A stretch of DNA of 64,000 nt from assembly GCF_000284095.1 (NCBI RefSeq), contig NC_017068.1, positions 1,488,001 through 1,552,000 of the forward strand, given 5' to 3'. Every line of letters starts with the position of its first letter. The first letter of the stretch is position 1. Below are positions 1 through 7,414 of the stretch, piece after piece. The DNA is from Selenomonas ruminantium subsp. lactilytica TAM6421. Lineage in GTDB: Bacteria; Bacillota; Negativicutes; Selenomonadales; Selenomonadaceae. The notes beneath the pieces were generated by a model that saw nothing but the letters and a program-made list of their open reading frames with translations, did not search any database and was not told where the DNA came from. The translations under genes were made by a program, and so were the position numbers.

Positions 1-2
1 GG

Positions 3-176
3 CTGAATCGCTTTAGAATCCGGGATTTTAATCATGCTCACAGCCTAATTTTTGAGTATATTGAAGCATTTTATAATACAAAGCGGATTCACAGCCATTG
101 TGAATATCTTTCGCCAGATGACTTTGAAAAACTTTACAATGCGAGCGTTGCTAGAGAATCACGATTGGTAAGTTGA
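3..176 (+). pseudogene. C-terminal end of an IS3-family transposase (partial at window edge)
   Basis: The frame that is open from base 3 reads through a stretch ending in a TGA at 174-176. It contains IFEYIEAFYNTKRIHS followed by SPDDFEKLY, the typical last helix and tail of IS150-like IS3 transposases. The start lies outside the window, so I cannot tell whether the element is complete. It is a different element from the two IS3 copies further on, whose C-termini read differently. The following 110 bases up to the RNA ligase start hold no gene. Confidence 0.75.
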
Positions 177-286
177 AAATAATTAAAATTTCTCATTTTA
201 TGTTGTACTAAATCTTGATATAGGACCAAGGGACCTGAATCAGTAATAGGGATTACGTAAGACAAAAAACAGAGAGGGGAATATGT

Positions 287-828
287 TTGCGTAAACTCGC
301 ATCTATTCAGGTCATTAAGAAGATTGAAGCTATCGAGGGAGCCGACCGCATTGAGAAAGCTACGGTGCTTGGCTGGCATGTAGTGGTCAAGAAGGGACTC
401 TACAAAGAGGGAGACTTGGTAGTATATCTGGAGATTGATTCTGTACTGCCGAAGGCGTTGGCAGTGCGTGCAGAATTCACGGATAAGTATTTGAAGACTC
501 GCCGGTTCAAAGGCATCTATTCACAGGGCATGTGCTTGCCTATTAGCGAACTGCCAGAGTGGTTACAGAAGAAGGGCATCAAAGAAGGTCAGGATGTGAC
601 TACAGAACTGGGCATCACGAAGTACGAAGCAGACATCCGCAATGATGAGCAGTGGTGGAAGAAACATGCGAATAAACCTTTGCCGAAGAAATGGTATATG
701 AATTTCCGCATCGGCCGCTGGTTCTGGAAGAAGTTCCTATATAAACCAACATCCGGGCCATTCCCCACAAACCTTGTTCCTAAAACAGATGAGACTCGTG
801 TTCAGATTTTGGGCGATGTATTGAAGGG
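287..828 (+). pseudogene. RNA ligase, DRB0094 family, N-terminal part, interrupted by IS3 element
   Basis: The protein opens with RKLASIQVI, IEGADRIEKATVLGW and a VVKKG/DLVVYLEIDSVLP stretch. This is the OB-like N-terminal domain of DRB0094-type RNA ligases, which act in RNA end joining or repair. FPTNLVPKTDETRVQ, the start of the nucleotidyltransferase domain, is present, but the lysine-containing catalytic core should follow and is missing. Coding sequence runs straight into the terminal repeat of an IS3 element at 826, and the frame closes inside the element at 868. The start is TTG at 287 behind GAGAGGGG. The missing 3' half is not found on the far side of the insertion, so a deletion accompanied or followed the insertion. 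The product cannot be a working ligase. Confidence 0.8.
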
Positions 829-869
829 GGCTGCGGACAAAAAGTTGGACTCTGACGGAGGAGATTAAG

Positions 870-1106
870 ATGTCATTTTCATTAGAGCAGAAACAAAAAG
901 CCTTGCAACTGTATGATGAAACGAAATCAGTAACCATGGTAATTGTTCGATTGGGATATCCAACACGTCAATGCCTGTATCGCTGGTTAAGAGAGAAACG
1001 CGCCTATAAAGTCTTTAAAAGTACGGAAGAAATTCATCAATACAGTAGAGCATCCTTTACATCCATCCGTGGAGACAAAATTAAATATTCTTCATCGTTG
1101 CTTTGA
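870..1106 (+). CDS. IS3 transposase OrfA (helix-turn-helix)
   Basis: This 78-residue protein is the upstream frame of the IS3 element, with a strong ribosome-binding site (GGAGGAG) 6 bases before the ATG. It contains an HTH_29/IS3-type DNA-binding helix set (KQKALQLYDETKS ... YPTRQCLYRWLREKRAYK). It binds the element's ends in this family. It overlaps OrfB by 38 bases in another frame. The OrfB frame remains open upstream of its own first start (LHPSVETKL), which suggests either a programmed frameshift near 1060 or a point frameshift. No classical A6G slippery run is seen there. Confidence 0.75.
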   Translation: MSFSLEQKQKALQLYDETKSVTMVIVRLGYPTRQCLYRWLREKRAYKVFKSTEEIHQYSRASFTSIRGDKIKYSSSLL

Positions 1107-2256
1107 ACTTGGAGAGAATGTACAATTAGTATCAGAAGAAACAGGTTATTCAAGAACCGCTATATACACATGGCGAAGACGATACATCAAGGGAGGACGA
1201 TTGTCACTAATGAATTCGAAAGATATTCCCAGAGCGTGCTTAGAAGAAGGTTCCCCCAAGACATCACAGGAAGAATTGGATGATATGAAGCAAAAAATGC
1301 ATGATATGCAACTGGAAATGGATATCTTAAAAGAAACGATTGCTGTATTAAAAAAAGACCCAGGCATCAATCTAGACCCGCTAAAGAATCGGGAAAAGGT
1401 AGTGATAATTGATGCCTTACAACAAAAATATTCACTACCAGTGCTCTTGTTAAAGCTTGGCCTATCTAGAAGTAGTTATTATTACCAAAAGAAGGTACAG
1501 AACCGTATTGACAAATATGCCGACTTAAGAGAGAAAATTCGAGAACTATTCTTTAAGAGCCGACAATGCTATGGATACCGTCGTATTTATGGACTTCTTC
1601 GCCGCGAGGGAATTATTCTTTCCGAAAAGGTAATTCGGCGAATCATGTTCGAAGAAGGATTGCAAGTACCTGTTAAATCACATAAAAAGTACTCATCATA
1701 TCAAGGTGAAATAACCCCTTCCGTTGAAAATTTACTAAATCGGGATTTTCATGCAGATGCACCGAATAAAAAATGGCTCACTGATATAACAGAATTATCC
1801 ATATCCGCCGGCAAGGTTTATTTATCTGCTTTGGTAGATTGTTTTGATGGAATGATTGTTGCCTGGAGGTTGGGGACAAGTCCCAATGCCAATCTAGTGA
1901 ACAGTATGTTGGCAGACGGTATTCGTCAGCTTGGCCCTGGAGAGCATCCTATCGTCCATACAGATCGAGGATGCCATTATCGCTGGCCTGGTTGGATTAA
2001 ATGTATGGAAAAAGCACTTCTGACAAGGTCAATGTCAAAGAAGGGTTGTTCTCCTGATAATGCTGCATGTGAAGGCTTTTGGGGCAGATTGAAAAATGAA
2101 ATGTTTTATCCTGGTTGTTGGACTGAAATCAGCATTGAAGAGTTCATGGATGAGGTTGACGGCTACATTCAATGGTATAATCAAGAAAGGATAAAAGAAT
2201 CTCTTGGATATTTGAGTCCAATGGAATATCGACAGAAATTAGGACTTATCGCATAA
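1069..2256 (+). CDS. IS3 transposase OrfB (DDE integrase)
   Basis: This 395-residue frame starts at GTG 1069. It holds a second HTH (GYSRTAIYTWRRRY), a coiled leucine-rich linker around residues 65-95, an HTH_21-like segment (SRQCYGYRRIYGLLRREG) and the rve integrase core. The three acidic catalytic positions can be seen in WLTDITE, in HTDRGCHY, and in the glutamate of ACEGFWGRLKNE. The C-terminus has the usual YIQWYNQERIKESLGYLSPMEYR signature. All motifs are intact, so the element may still be active provided the OrfA/OrfB frames can be joined. Confidence 0.88.
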   Translation: METKLNILHRCFELGENVQLVSEETGYSRTAIYTWRRRYIKGGRLSLMNSKDIPRACLEEGSPKTSQEELDDMKQKMHDMQLEMDILKETIAVLKKDPGINLDPLKNREKVVIIDALQQKYSLPVLLLKLGLSRSSYYYQKKVQNRIDKYADLREKIRELFFKSRQCYGYRRIYGLLRREGIILSEKVIRRIMFEEGLQVPVKSHKKYSSYQGEITPSVENLLNRDFHADAPNKKWLTDITELSISAGKVYLSALVDCFDGMIVAWRLGTSPNANLVNSMLADGIRQLGPGEHPIVHTDRGCHYRWPGWIKCMEKALLTRSMSKKGCSPDNAACEGFWGRLKNEMFYPGCWTEISIEEFMDEVDGYIQWYNQERIKESLGYLSPMEYRQKLGLIA

Positions 2257-2290
2257 TAATAGTCCAACTTTTTGTCCGCAGCCCCCCCTC

Positions 2291-2343
2291 TGTTGTGCAA
2301 ATATACAAATGTCTACGTAATTAGACTTTTTCAACACGCCCTA
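2291..2343 (+). repeat. Right-end remnant of the IS5-type element
   Basis: These bases match the right end of the complete IS5-type element (5595-5647) with only two substitutions that I can see, including the terminal TTTTTCAACACGCCCTA. Nothing else of that copy survives, since the IS3 element abuts it directly. The 220 bases after it, up to 2563, show no gene. Confidence 0.8.
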
Positions 2344-2563
2344 GTTTCTCTCATAGTTTCTCCCATAGGTTCTCCCTTTACTTTTATTGGAGCCTTAAAT
2401 CAGGTCCCTATTCTCCTATTACTAGAATCTTTGCCTGTATTAACCACACTCCACTACAACTTTTACATTGTTTTTTCGTAGGCCGTTTGCTAGTAAGTAG
2501 CGACTATGGTACAATGTAGTGCAGTAAAAATAAGTTTGAAGCAGCAATTGGAGGCTGACCAGA

Positions 2564-2860
2564 TTGGAATTAACTGACGAAGAATTTCAGAGCGTGTACT
2601 CATATGCAGAGTATTTCTCTATACAGATTTACGGTTCTCTTAAAAAGGGTGGCGACTTAAAAGGTCTACTGTATGAAATAGTCGACCGTATCCATGAAGA
2701 AATACCTACAGAGTTTCACAAAGCTGTCTTAGATGCTACCGATAAGCATCTTGATAATCCTGAGCTTGTGTTCCCTATGCTAGTTGATGATTTCTCTAGT
2801 GAAGATGAGAAACTTGATTGGCAGGGCGCAAAAGCAAAGTTACACAGGATGATGAGGTAA
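2564..2860 (+). CDS. Small acidic protein of unknown function
   Basis: The 98-residue product is not recognised. It starts at TTG 2564 behind TTGGAGG (spacing 10). It is acidic, largely helical in appearance (LTDEEFQSVYSYAEYF, LLYEIVDRIHEEIP) and has no signal peptide or membrane segment. The size and composition would suit an immunity or antitoxin-type partner, but no partner gene sits beside it. The gene is AT-rich like its two right-hand neighbours, unlike the core genes later in the window. Confidence 0.55.
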   Translation: MELTDEEFQSVYSYAEYFSIQIYGSLKKGGDLKGLLYEIVDRIHEEIPTEFHKAVLDATDKHLDNPELVFPMLVDDFSSEDEKLDWQGAKAKLHRMMR

Positions 2861-2899
2861 CAGGAAACCCAATAACTATATTATCTTTCGGAGATTATA

Positions 2900-3427
2900 A
2901 TGACTAAATTTATCTTTTCAACATTTTTAACACTCATCGTACTATTAGCACCATTGTCAAATATCTATGCTAGCGACAGCTTAAATACACCATTTCATCA
3001 TACAAGGTATGCTTATCCTTTTCCGTCAGATCCATTCTTCAAGCAATGGACGTATGATCCTTATTCGGTCGTCTTGTGTACTGCCGATAAGACAATTTTC
3101 CTTATTGCAAAAGAACGCCCAGAAATGTTTTCTTGCTGGGACGGTGATAGAGACTATGAAGTAATTTATGCTATAAATATTAATCCTGAAAAATATCTTG
3201 TAATTAAGGCTCCGCTATATCATAGAGACGGCCCTAATGATATTTGGCATAGAGAAGAGTCTACAAAATGGAGCGCCCCCATTGATGCTCAAAAACAATT
3301 CCATTGGTTAGTAGTCATAAACGAAGCAGTTGATGAACTAAGGTACTGTTCTGATATCAAAAGTCGCACCATAAACTTCATTCCTGACCCAGCTGATTTC
3401 GAGATTAACCATCTGAACGGAGAATAA
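2900..3427 (+). CDS. Secreted protein of unknown function
   Basis: The 175-residue protein has a clear signal peptide: a Lys after the start, a hydrophobic core (FIFSTFLTLIVLLAPLS) and a likely cleavage after IYA-SD. The mature part is rich in aromatic residues and contains two cysteines separated by about 35 residues (VVLCTADK, FSCWDGD), possibly a disulfide, plus a third near the C-terminus. It resembles the many small exported proteins with an alternating charged/aromatic pattern found in Negativicutes, but I cannot name a family. ATG at 2900 follows a GGAG motif. It lies 39 bases after the previous gene, same strand. Confidence 0.6.
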   Translation: MTKFIFSTFLTLIVLLAPLSNIYASDSLNTPFHHTRYAYPFPSDPFFKQWTYDPYSVVLCTADKTIFLIAKERPEMFSCWDGDRDYEVIYAININPEKYLVIKAPLYHRDGPNDIWHREESTKWSAPIDAQKQFHWLVVINEAVDELRYCSDIKSRTINFIPDPADFEINHLNGE

Positions 3428-3481
3428 AAAACGACCGGATTATTCCGGCTGCATAAGATAGGTGAGGGGATTTATTGAAAT

Positions 3482-4333
3482 ATGAAAACTAAATTCTGTG
3501 CTTATATAATTTCTTTAATTGTAGCGTCCATAAAAATCTCTTTAGATTTAAGAATGATTGACAATATTCCAGTAAGTTTTTTCATTATTTTTTTATCAAT
3601 TGGATTACTATTTTATTACACGATTAATAATACAAAAAAGCCTAGGATAATAACCATAGTGTTTATATTATGTTCCATTATTAGTTTCTGCTACATGTTA
3701 TATAATGAGAATGTTGTAAACATGCTTTATTCTTCTACTACTTTACTATTAATATTAATCACTATTATAGTATCTCACAGAGCGTATAAAGATGGATTTG
3801 ATACTCATCAAAAAAATTTAATTCGACATAGTAAAGTTCTTATAAACATCATCAATAGGTATTGTACTATCGAACAAAGAAGAAAGATTAAGTTACAACG
3901 ATTTGAATATCAAGCATGGATTATAGAATTAGAGAGGGCTAGATATGATTTAGAAAAAGAAGTATCTGCTTGTATGTGGATAATGGATTTTTCTTGTAAT
4001 AAACTATCAGATATATGTACTCTGCTAGATTTAACGAAACGAACCATCATAGCGTTTTTAAAGACAATCTTCAACTTCATAAAATTCATTTTCTCTGGTA
4101 ATGAAGTGGAAGAAAAATCTTCTGATTATTCATGGCGTGATGTTCTAAGTGATGAAATGAAGTTAGCAATAGTTGCACTTGAAACGCACGATGACTTCGT
4201 AAATCGTTTGAGTAAAAATCAGAAGGTTAAAGTATATCATGAAGCTCAATGCCTCCTTGATTCAATATTAAAGAAAAATAAAGATAGTTATATCGATGAT
4301 TACGAACGTCTTGCTTTAATTATACCCAAATAA
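3482..4333 (+). CDS. AT-rich membrane protein with cytoplasmic helical tail
   Basis: 283 residues. The first 105 residues hold about four hydrophobic segments (around 7-22, 28-46, 55-75, 82-100). The remainder is a charged, mainly helical cytoplasmic region with one further hydrophobic stretch near 190-205. No known motif is visible. Base composition is markedly AT-rich and rare-codon rich compared with the genes after 33 kb, consistent with recent acquisition. It lies immediately before the IS5-type element, whose target is a CTAG seven bases downstream of the stop. Function is unknown. Confidence 0.6.
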   Translation: MKTKFCAYIISLIVASIKISLDLRMIDNIPVSFFIIFLSIGLLFYYTINNTKKPRIITIVFILCSIISFCYMLYNENVVNMLYSSTTLLLILITIIVSHRAYKDGFDTHQKNLIRHSKVLINIINRYCTIEQRRKIKLQRFEYQAWIIELERARYDLEKEVSACMWIMDFSCNKLSDICTLLDLTKRTIIAFLKTIFNFIKFIFSGNEVEEKSSDYSWRDVLSDEMKLAIVALETHDDFVNRLSKNQKVKVYHEAQCLLDSILKKNKDSYIDDYERLALIIPK

Positions 4334-4429
4334 AATTTACTAGGGCGTGTTGAAAAACTCAATAATTAAAATTACATGTATTTCAAAAAACGAGAATCTT
4401 TATTTCTTTCATAAAAAACATAGGTAATA

Positions 4430-4931
4430 TCCCCTATAATGAATTTGACCAAATATCCAGAAAAGGGGGATTACCTATGTCAGATTCATTATATACAATC
4501 AAGGAAGCATATGCAAGATACAGTTTAACCGATGAGGCATATGAAAAAATCCGGGAATGTTTGCCAGAAGAAAAAACAACTGGCAGGCCAGGCATGGATG
4601 TATGTCTTTTTCTGGATGCACTGATTTTTGTCGTGCGTGAAGGATGTAGCTGGCGGAGTATCCCCGCAACATATGGAAAATCCCCTATAATGAATTTGAT
4701 CAAATATCCAGAAAAGGGGGATTACCTATGTCAGATTCATTATATACAATCAAGGAAGCATATGCAAGATACAGTTTAACCGATGAGGCATATGAAAAAA
4801 TCCGGGAATGTTTGCCAGAAGAAAAAACAACTGGCAGGCCAGGCATGGATGTATGTCTTTTTCTGGATGCACTGATTTTTGTCGTGCGTGAAGGATGTAG
4901 CTGGCGGAGTATCCCCGCAACATATGGAAAA
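4430..4931 (+). repeat. 251-bp tandem duplication inside the IS5-type element
   Basis: Bases 4430-4680 are repeated head to tail at 4681-4931, with the only difference I see being C4449 versus T4700. Each copy contains the ribosome-binding region, start codon and first 67 codons of the transposase. Because 251 is not a multiple of three, the first copy cannot read into the second in frame; the second copy is the one fused to the rest of the gene. Confidence 0.95.
4477..4779 (+). pseudogene. Duplicated N-terminal stub of IS5 transposase
   Basis: The first copy in the tandem duplication. Its first 68 residues are identical to the start of the intact transposase at 4728, after which it enters the leader of the second copy out of frame and ends after a nonsense tail at 4779. 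It could be translated, as it has the same GGGGGATTACCT leader, giving a 100-residue protein with the N-terminal IS5 domain only. Whether such a fragment inhibits transposition is untested. Confidence 0.8.
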
Positions 4932-5624
4932 TGGAATTCCATCTACAGGAAATTCAGGTTATGGGAATCTCAAAATATTTTCCAAAGGATTTATTTGTGC
5001 TTAATGGGATTATGTGCCCCAGATGCAGACGGTCTTGTCCTTATCGAGCAGATTTACTATGCCATTTCCATAGACAGCACCTCGAACAAAGTCCATCAAC
5101 ATGCCGCTGGAGCTAGGAAAGATGCACCTGAAGCAGAAGTAAAGCAGCATATAGGTATATCTCGTGGCGATCCCAATACCAAAGTCCATGCATTGGTTAA
5201 TGATGAATTGGAAATGGTAGCATTTGAGATTACGGGTGGACAGGTTCATGATTCAAAAATGGCAATTTCATTGTTAGAAGCAGCGAATATAGCATTTGTA
5301 TACTTCAATGCAGATATGGCATATGGAACCAAGAATATACGTGAATATATCCAATCGCTCGATGCAGATATAGCCTGTCCAAACAAGTCAAATGCCAAAA
5401 TCATTTACAAATTTGATAAAGGACAATATAAAGGGCGGAATGTTGTGGAAAGATACTTCCAAAAGTTAAAATGCTATCGCCGAATCGCAACACGTTACGA
5501 TAAATTGGCTTGCGTTTACCGAGCGTTTATATACATTGCATCGATTTTGATAAAAATAGGCAATAAGGCAAGAGAAAACACTCTAAAGAGGATGTGTTGT
5601 GTAAATATACAAATGTCTACGTAA
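4728..5624 (+). CDS. IS5-family DDE transposase
   Basis: The 298-residue product has the DUF4096-type N-terminus (LTDEAYEKIRECLPEE ... GRPGMDVCLFLDALIFVVREGCSWRSIP) followed by the DDE_Tnp_1 core: SIDSTSNKVHQHAAG with the first aspartate, YFNADMAYG with the second, and ERYFQKLKCYRRIATRYDK with the glutamate. Many IS427 relatives need a frameshift to join these two halves, but here they are in one frame. The start ATG is preceded by GGGGGATTACCT. All motifs look intact. Confidence 0.88.
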   Translation: MSDSLYTIKEAYARYSLTDEAYEKIRECLPEEKTTGRPGMDVCLFLDALIFVVREGCSWRSIPATYGKWNSIYRKFRLWESQNIFQRIYLCLMGLCAPDADGLVLIEQIYYAISIDSTSNKVHQHAAGARKDAPEAEVKQHIGISRGDPNTKVHALVNDELEMVAFEITGGQVHDSKMAISLLEAANIAFVYFNADMAYGTKNIREYIQSLDADIACPNKSNAKIIYKFDKGQYKGRNVVERYFQKLKCYRRIATRYDKLACVYRAFIYIASILIKIGNKARENTLKRMCCVNIQMST

Positions 5625-5648
5625 TTAGATTTTTTCAACACGCCCTAG

Positions 5649-5698
5649 AAAAACCAGCGTGCTGCTCGCAAAGGCCGTAATCTGCAGACCGGCGAAGT
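5649..5698 (+). pseudogene. HU-type DNA-binding protein fragment
   Basis: The frame next to the IS end reads NQRAARKGRNLQTGEVI, which is the arm region of HU/IHF family proteins (usually RAARKGRNPQTGEEI). Both sides are lost: the IS5-type element replaces the N-terminal part, and at about 5698 the sequence switches to the end of the opposite-strand acetyltransferase gene. Only about 17 residues remain, so the identification rests on this one motif. Confidence 0.6.
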
Positions 5699-6150
5699 CA
5701 TTGACGATGGGCATTATAGAATTCTACAATGTGAAAGCCACAGCGGTTAACGTAAAAATGAATGTTGCGTTTTTCAAAGTAAGGAGTTACAGTTTGCCAT
5801 ACCTTAACCTGTGGGTACAATTCTTCTACCGCACACCATGCAGTGTAGCCAATTCCTTTGCTGTGGGCATGAGGCGAAACAAACAGGATTTCCAGTTCGC
5901 CATGAGATCCATCAATTTTCAGGATAAGGCCGCCGACAGGCTGGTTGTCCAGCATAATACGGTAAGCAATGCCATGGTCGATGGATTCTTCGATAGTGGA
6001 GCGGGAGATAATCTCGCCATCCTCTTCGAAGTGATTATCGCGGAGGCCGAATTCCTCCATAGCACCGTAGTTGAAAGCGTCCTGATTGTCACGTATAAAT
6101 TGTTCCCTGTCATCATCCTGCAGGGGAACGAGTGATATTTTTGTTTGCAT
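5698..6150 (-). CDS. GNAT-family N-acetyltransferase
   Basis: 150 residues. The acetyl-CoA binding motif A is seen as LFVSPHAHSKGIGYTAWCAVE (residues about 90-110, with the SKGIG loop), preceded by the strands QPVGGLILKIDG and ELEILFV. Motif B follows (VWQTVTPYFEKRNIHFYVNRCGFHIVEF). The substrate is not predictable. The start at 6150 lies behind AAGAGGA. The C-terminus ends abruptly at FYNAHRQ exactly where the HU fragment joins. Relatives normally continue for some residues, so the last part is probably lost and the stop codon borrowed from the junction. It may still be functional because the fold is essentially complete. Confidence 0.75.
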   Translation of the reverse strand: MQTKISLVPLQDDDREQFIRDNQDAFNYGAMEEFGLRDNHFEEDGEIISRSTIEESIDHGIAYRIMLDNQPVGGLILKIDGSHGELEILFVSPHAHSKGIGYTAWCAVEELYPQVKVWQTVTPYFEKRNIHFYVNRCGFHIVEFYNAHRQ

Positions 6151-6312
6151 GGTCTTGTCCTCTTAAATGTCCGAAATTAAGCTATATTATAGCGCGTGAG
6201 CAATTAGGGGGCAATGAAAAGTTAATGCAGCCAGCTGGAGGATGATGTGGTAGCAATCTTGATTTTCCAGAGGGTGCATGATACAATTCTATAAAGATGG
6301 CTAGAACTTAGG

Positions 6313-6338
6313 GGCAACGTCTTATAGGCGTTGCCTTT
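6313..6338 (+). terminator. Hairpin, weak terminator
   Basis: GGCAACG pairs with CGTTGCC across a 9-base loop and is followed by only three T residues. It lies between the divergently oriented acetyltransferase and CYTH genes, 34 bases before the latter. It could be a leader structure rather than a true terminator. Confidence 0.35.
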
Positions 6339-6371
6339 CGTGCATGGTGAGGTCGATTTGAAGGTGTAGGA

Positions 6372-6854
6372 ATGGAGATTGAGCGTCAATTCTTAGTGGA
6401 AAAGCTGCCGGTGCTGCCAGATGCCTATGAAGAACTGCAACAGGGGTATGTATCACTGGAGCCGGAAATCCGTATCCGAGGAATCGGAGGCAGTCAGTTT
6501 GTGCTGACGGTTAAGCGTGGAGCTGGTCTGGTACGGGAAGAGTGGGAGACTAATATCTCAATGCAGGAATATGAAAATTTGGCGGCACGGCTGTATCCCG
6601 GAACCAAAATGATTGAAAAGCGCCGTTACCATATTGAGCTTAAAGATGGCTATACTGCAGAAATGCATGTGCATGGTGGTCATTTAGCAGGGTTCAACTA
6701 TGTGGAAGTCGAATTTCCTACAGTGGAGGAGGCCGAAGCCTTTGTGCCACCGGACTGGTTTGGCAGGGAAGTAACGGAAGACGCCAGGTTTTCCTATGGA
6801 ATCCTGGCCCATGAGGATGGTATGGAGACTGTATGCCGTTTGATGTCTAATTGA
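6372..6854 (+). CDS. CYTH-domain protein (triphosphate tunnel family)
   Basis: 160 residues. The opening MEIERQFLV is the CYTH signature. The later alternation of acidic and basic strands (EIRIRG, FVLTVKRG, REEWETNIS, KRRYHIEL, YVEVEFP) forms the tunnel, which in this family binds a triphosphate with divalent metal; members include inorganic triphosphatases and class IV adenylate cyclases. The usual EXEXK metal/phosphate motif here is EIERQ: the lysine is replaced by glutamine, so activity may be altered. The C-terminal EVTEDARFSYGILA matches the common DxRFsn end. It starts with ATG at 6372 after GGTGTAGGA, and is followed closely by the DUF1653 gene. Confidence 0.8.
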   Translation: MEIERQFLVEKLPVLPDAYEELQQGYVSLEPEIRIRGIGGSQFVLTVKRGAGLVREEWETNISMQEYENLAARLYPGTKMIEKRRYHIELKDGYTAEMHVHGGHLAGFNYVEVEFPTVEEAEAFVPPDWFGREVTEDARFSYGILAHEDGMETVCRLMSN

Positions 6855-6869
6855 AGGAGTAAACAAGAT

Positions 6870-7181
6870 TTGAAAGAAACAAAAGAAGTGCAGGAGCAGC
6901 GAGAATTGCTGAGTTCAAAATATCGCAGGGAAATACCGATGGCAGAGGAGATCTGGCATCATTTCAAGGATAACGAGTACAAAATCATAGCCTGTCCGGT
7001 TATTCATACGGAGACACGGGAAATCTACTGCGTTTATCAGGCATTGTACGGTTCCTATGGTGTTTACTGCCGACCGATGGATATGTTCATGAGCGAAGTG
7101 GATCATGAGAAATACCCAAAGGCTGGGCAGAAATATCGGTTTGAAAACAAAGAAATTGGAAAAATGCATAAGGAAGGATAA
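6870..7181 (+). CDS. DUF1653 family protein
   Basis: 103 residues. The central segment WHHFKDNEYKIIACPVIHTETREIYCVYQALYG-SYGVYCRPMDMF is the DUF1653 fold, a small beta-rich domain of unknown role, usually YRHFKGN..YEVL..A.HSET.E..VVYR.LYG...W.RP..MF. The N-terminal 25 residues are a charged helix not typical of the minimal family. TTG at 6870 follows GAAGGAG. It lies 15 bases after the CYTH gene and is probably co-transcribed. Confidence 0.75.
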   Translation: MKETKEVQEQRELLSSKYRREIPMAEEIWHHFKDNEYKIIACPVIHTETREIYCVYQALYGSYGVYCRPMDMFMSEVDHEKYPKAGQKYRFENKEIGKMHKEG

Positions 7182-7209
7182 GCGAAAATCTGGCGTGTGC
7201 GTCACAGAC

Positions 7210-7332
7210 ATGAGCCGTTCGCAGATGTTTGCCAATATTATGGAGCTGCTTAATGAAAAGGCCATAAAGCTGGATGATCTGGATGGCTTTAGTGATTTTC
7301 TAAGGCAACGTCTGGAATTTTTGTGTAGATGA
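7210..7332 (+). CDS. Possible small protein or detached tail
   Basis: The 40-residue frame (MSRSQMFANIMELLNEKA then LDDLDGFSDFLRQRLEF) looks like true helical protein, with an LDGFSDEL-like motif frequent in small Negativicutes proteins. There is no convincing ribosome-binding site before 7210. It may be the detached C-terminal helix of a larger protein, because the reading frame continues upstream to 7105 over the end of the DUF1653 gene. Function is unknown. Confidence 0.35.
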   Translation: MSRSQMFANIMELLNEKAIKLDDLDGFSDFLRQRLEFLCR

Positions 7333-7354
7333 GGCTGCCATGAAGACAAGAAAT

Positions 7355-7392
7355 GGGCTGATGCAGGATTTAGTCGCTGCATCAGCCCTGTT
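7355..7392. terminator. Bidirectional hairpin between convergent genes
   Basis: A perfect 12-bp stem (GGGCTGATGCAG and its complement) with a 10-base loop, followed by TGTTTGT on the plus strand. It sits between the end of the plus-strand genes and the end of the minus-strand pair, as expected for a shared terminator. Confidence 0.7.
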
Positions 7393-7414
7393 TGTATGCT
7401 TATCTGCTTACATG

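Larger units (their letters stand above)
826..2287 (+). mobile_element. IS3-family insertion sequence
   Basis: Terminal inverted repeats of about 26 bases are seen: the left end (826-851) reads GGGGGCTGCGGACAAAAAG and continues to TTGGACT, and the right end (2261-2287) is its reverse complement. Inside are two overlapping transposase frames. No target duplication is visible: the left flank is RNA ligase coding sequence and the right flank is the last 53 bases of an IS5-type element. The two flanks therefore did not originally lie side by side, and a deletion or recombination has occurred at this site. Confidence 0.85.
4341..5647 (+). mobile_element. IS5-family (IS427-like) insertion sequence
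   Basis: The ends are perfect inverted repeats, GGGCGTGTTGAAAAA on the left and its complement on the right, flanked on both sides by CTAG or TA, matching the target preference of this group. A DDE transposase lies inside. The element carries a direct duplication of its first coding segment (see 4430-4931). It sits between an AT-rich membrane protein gene and an HU gene fragment. A second copy has left only its right end at 2291. Confidence 0.85.

Noticed and set aside
2272-2481. 69-codon frame after the IS3 element
   Set aside because: It starts inside the IS terminal repeat and crosses the IS5-type remnant, so it is not a gene.
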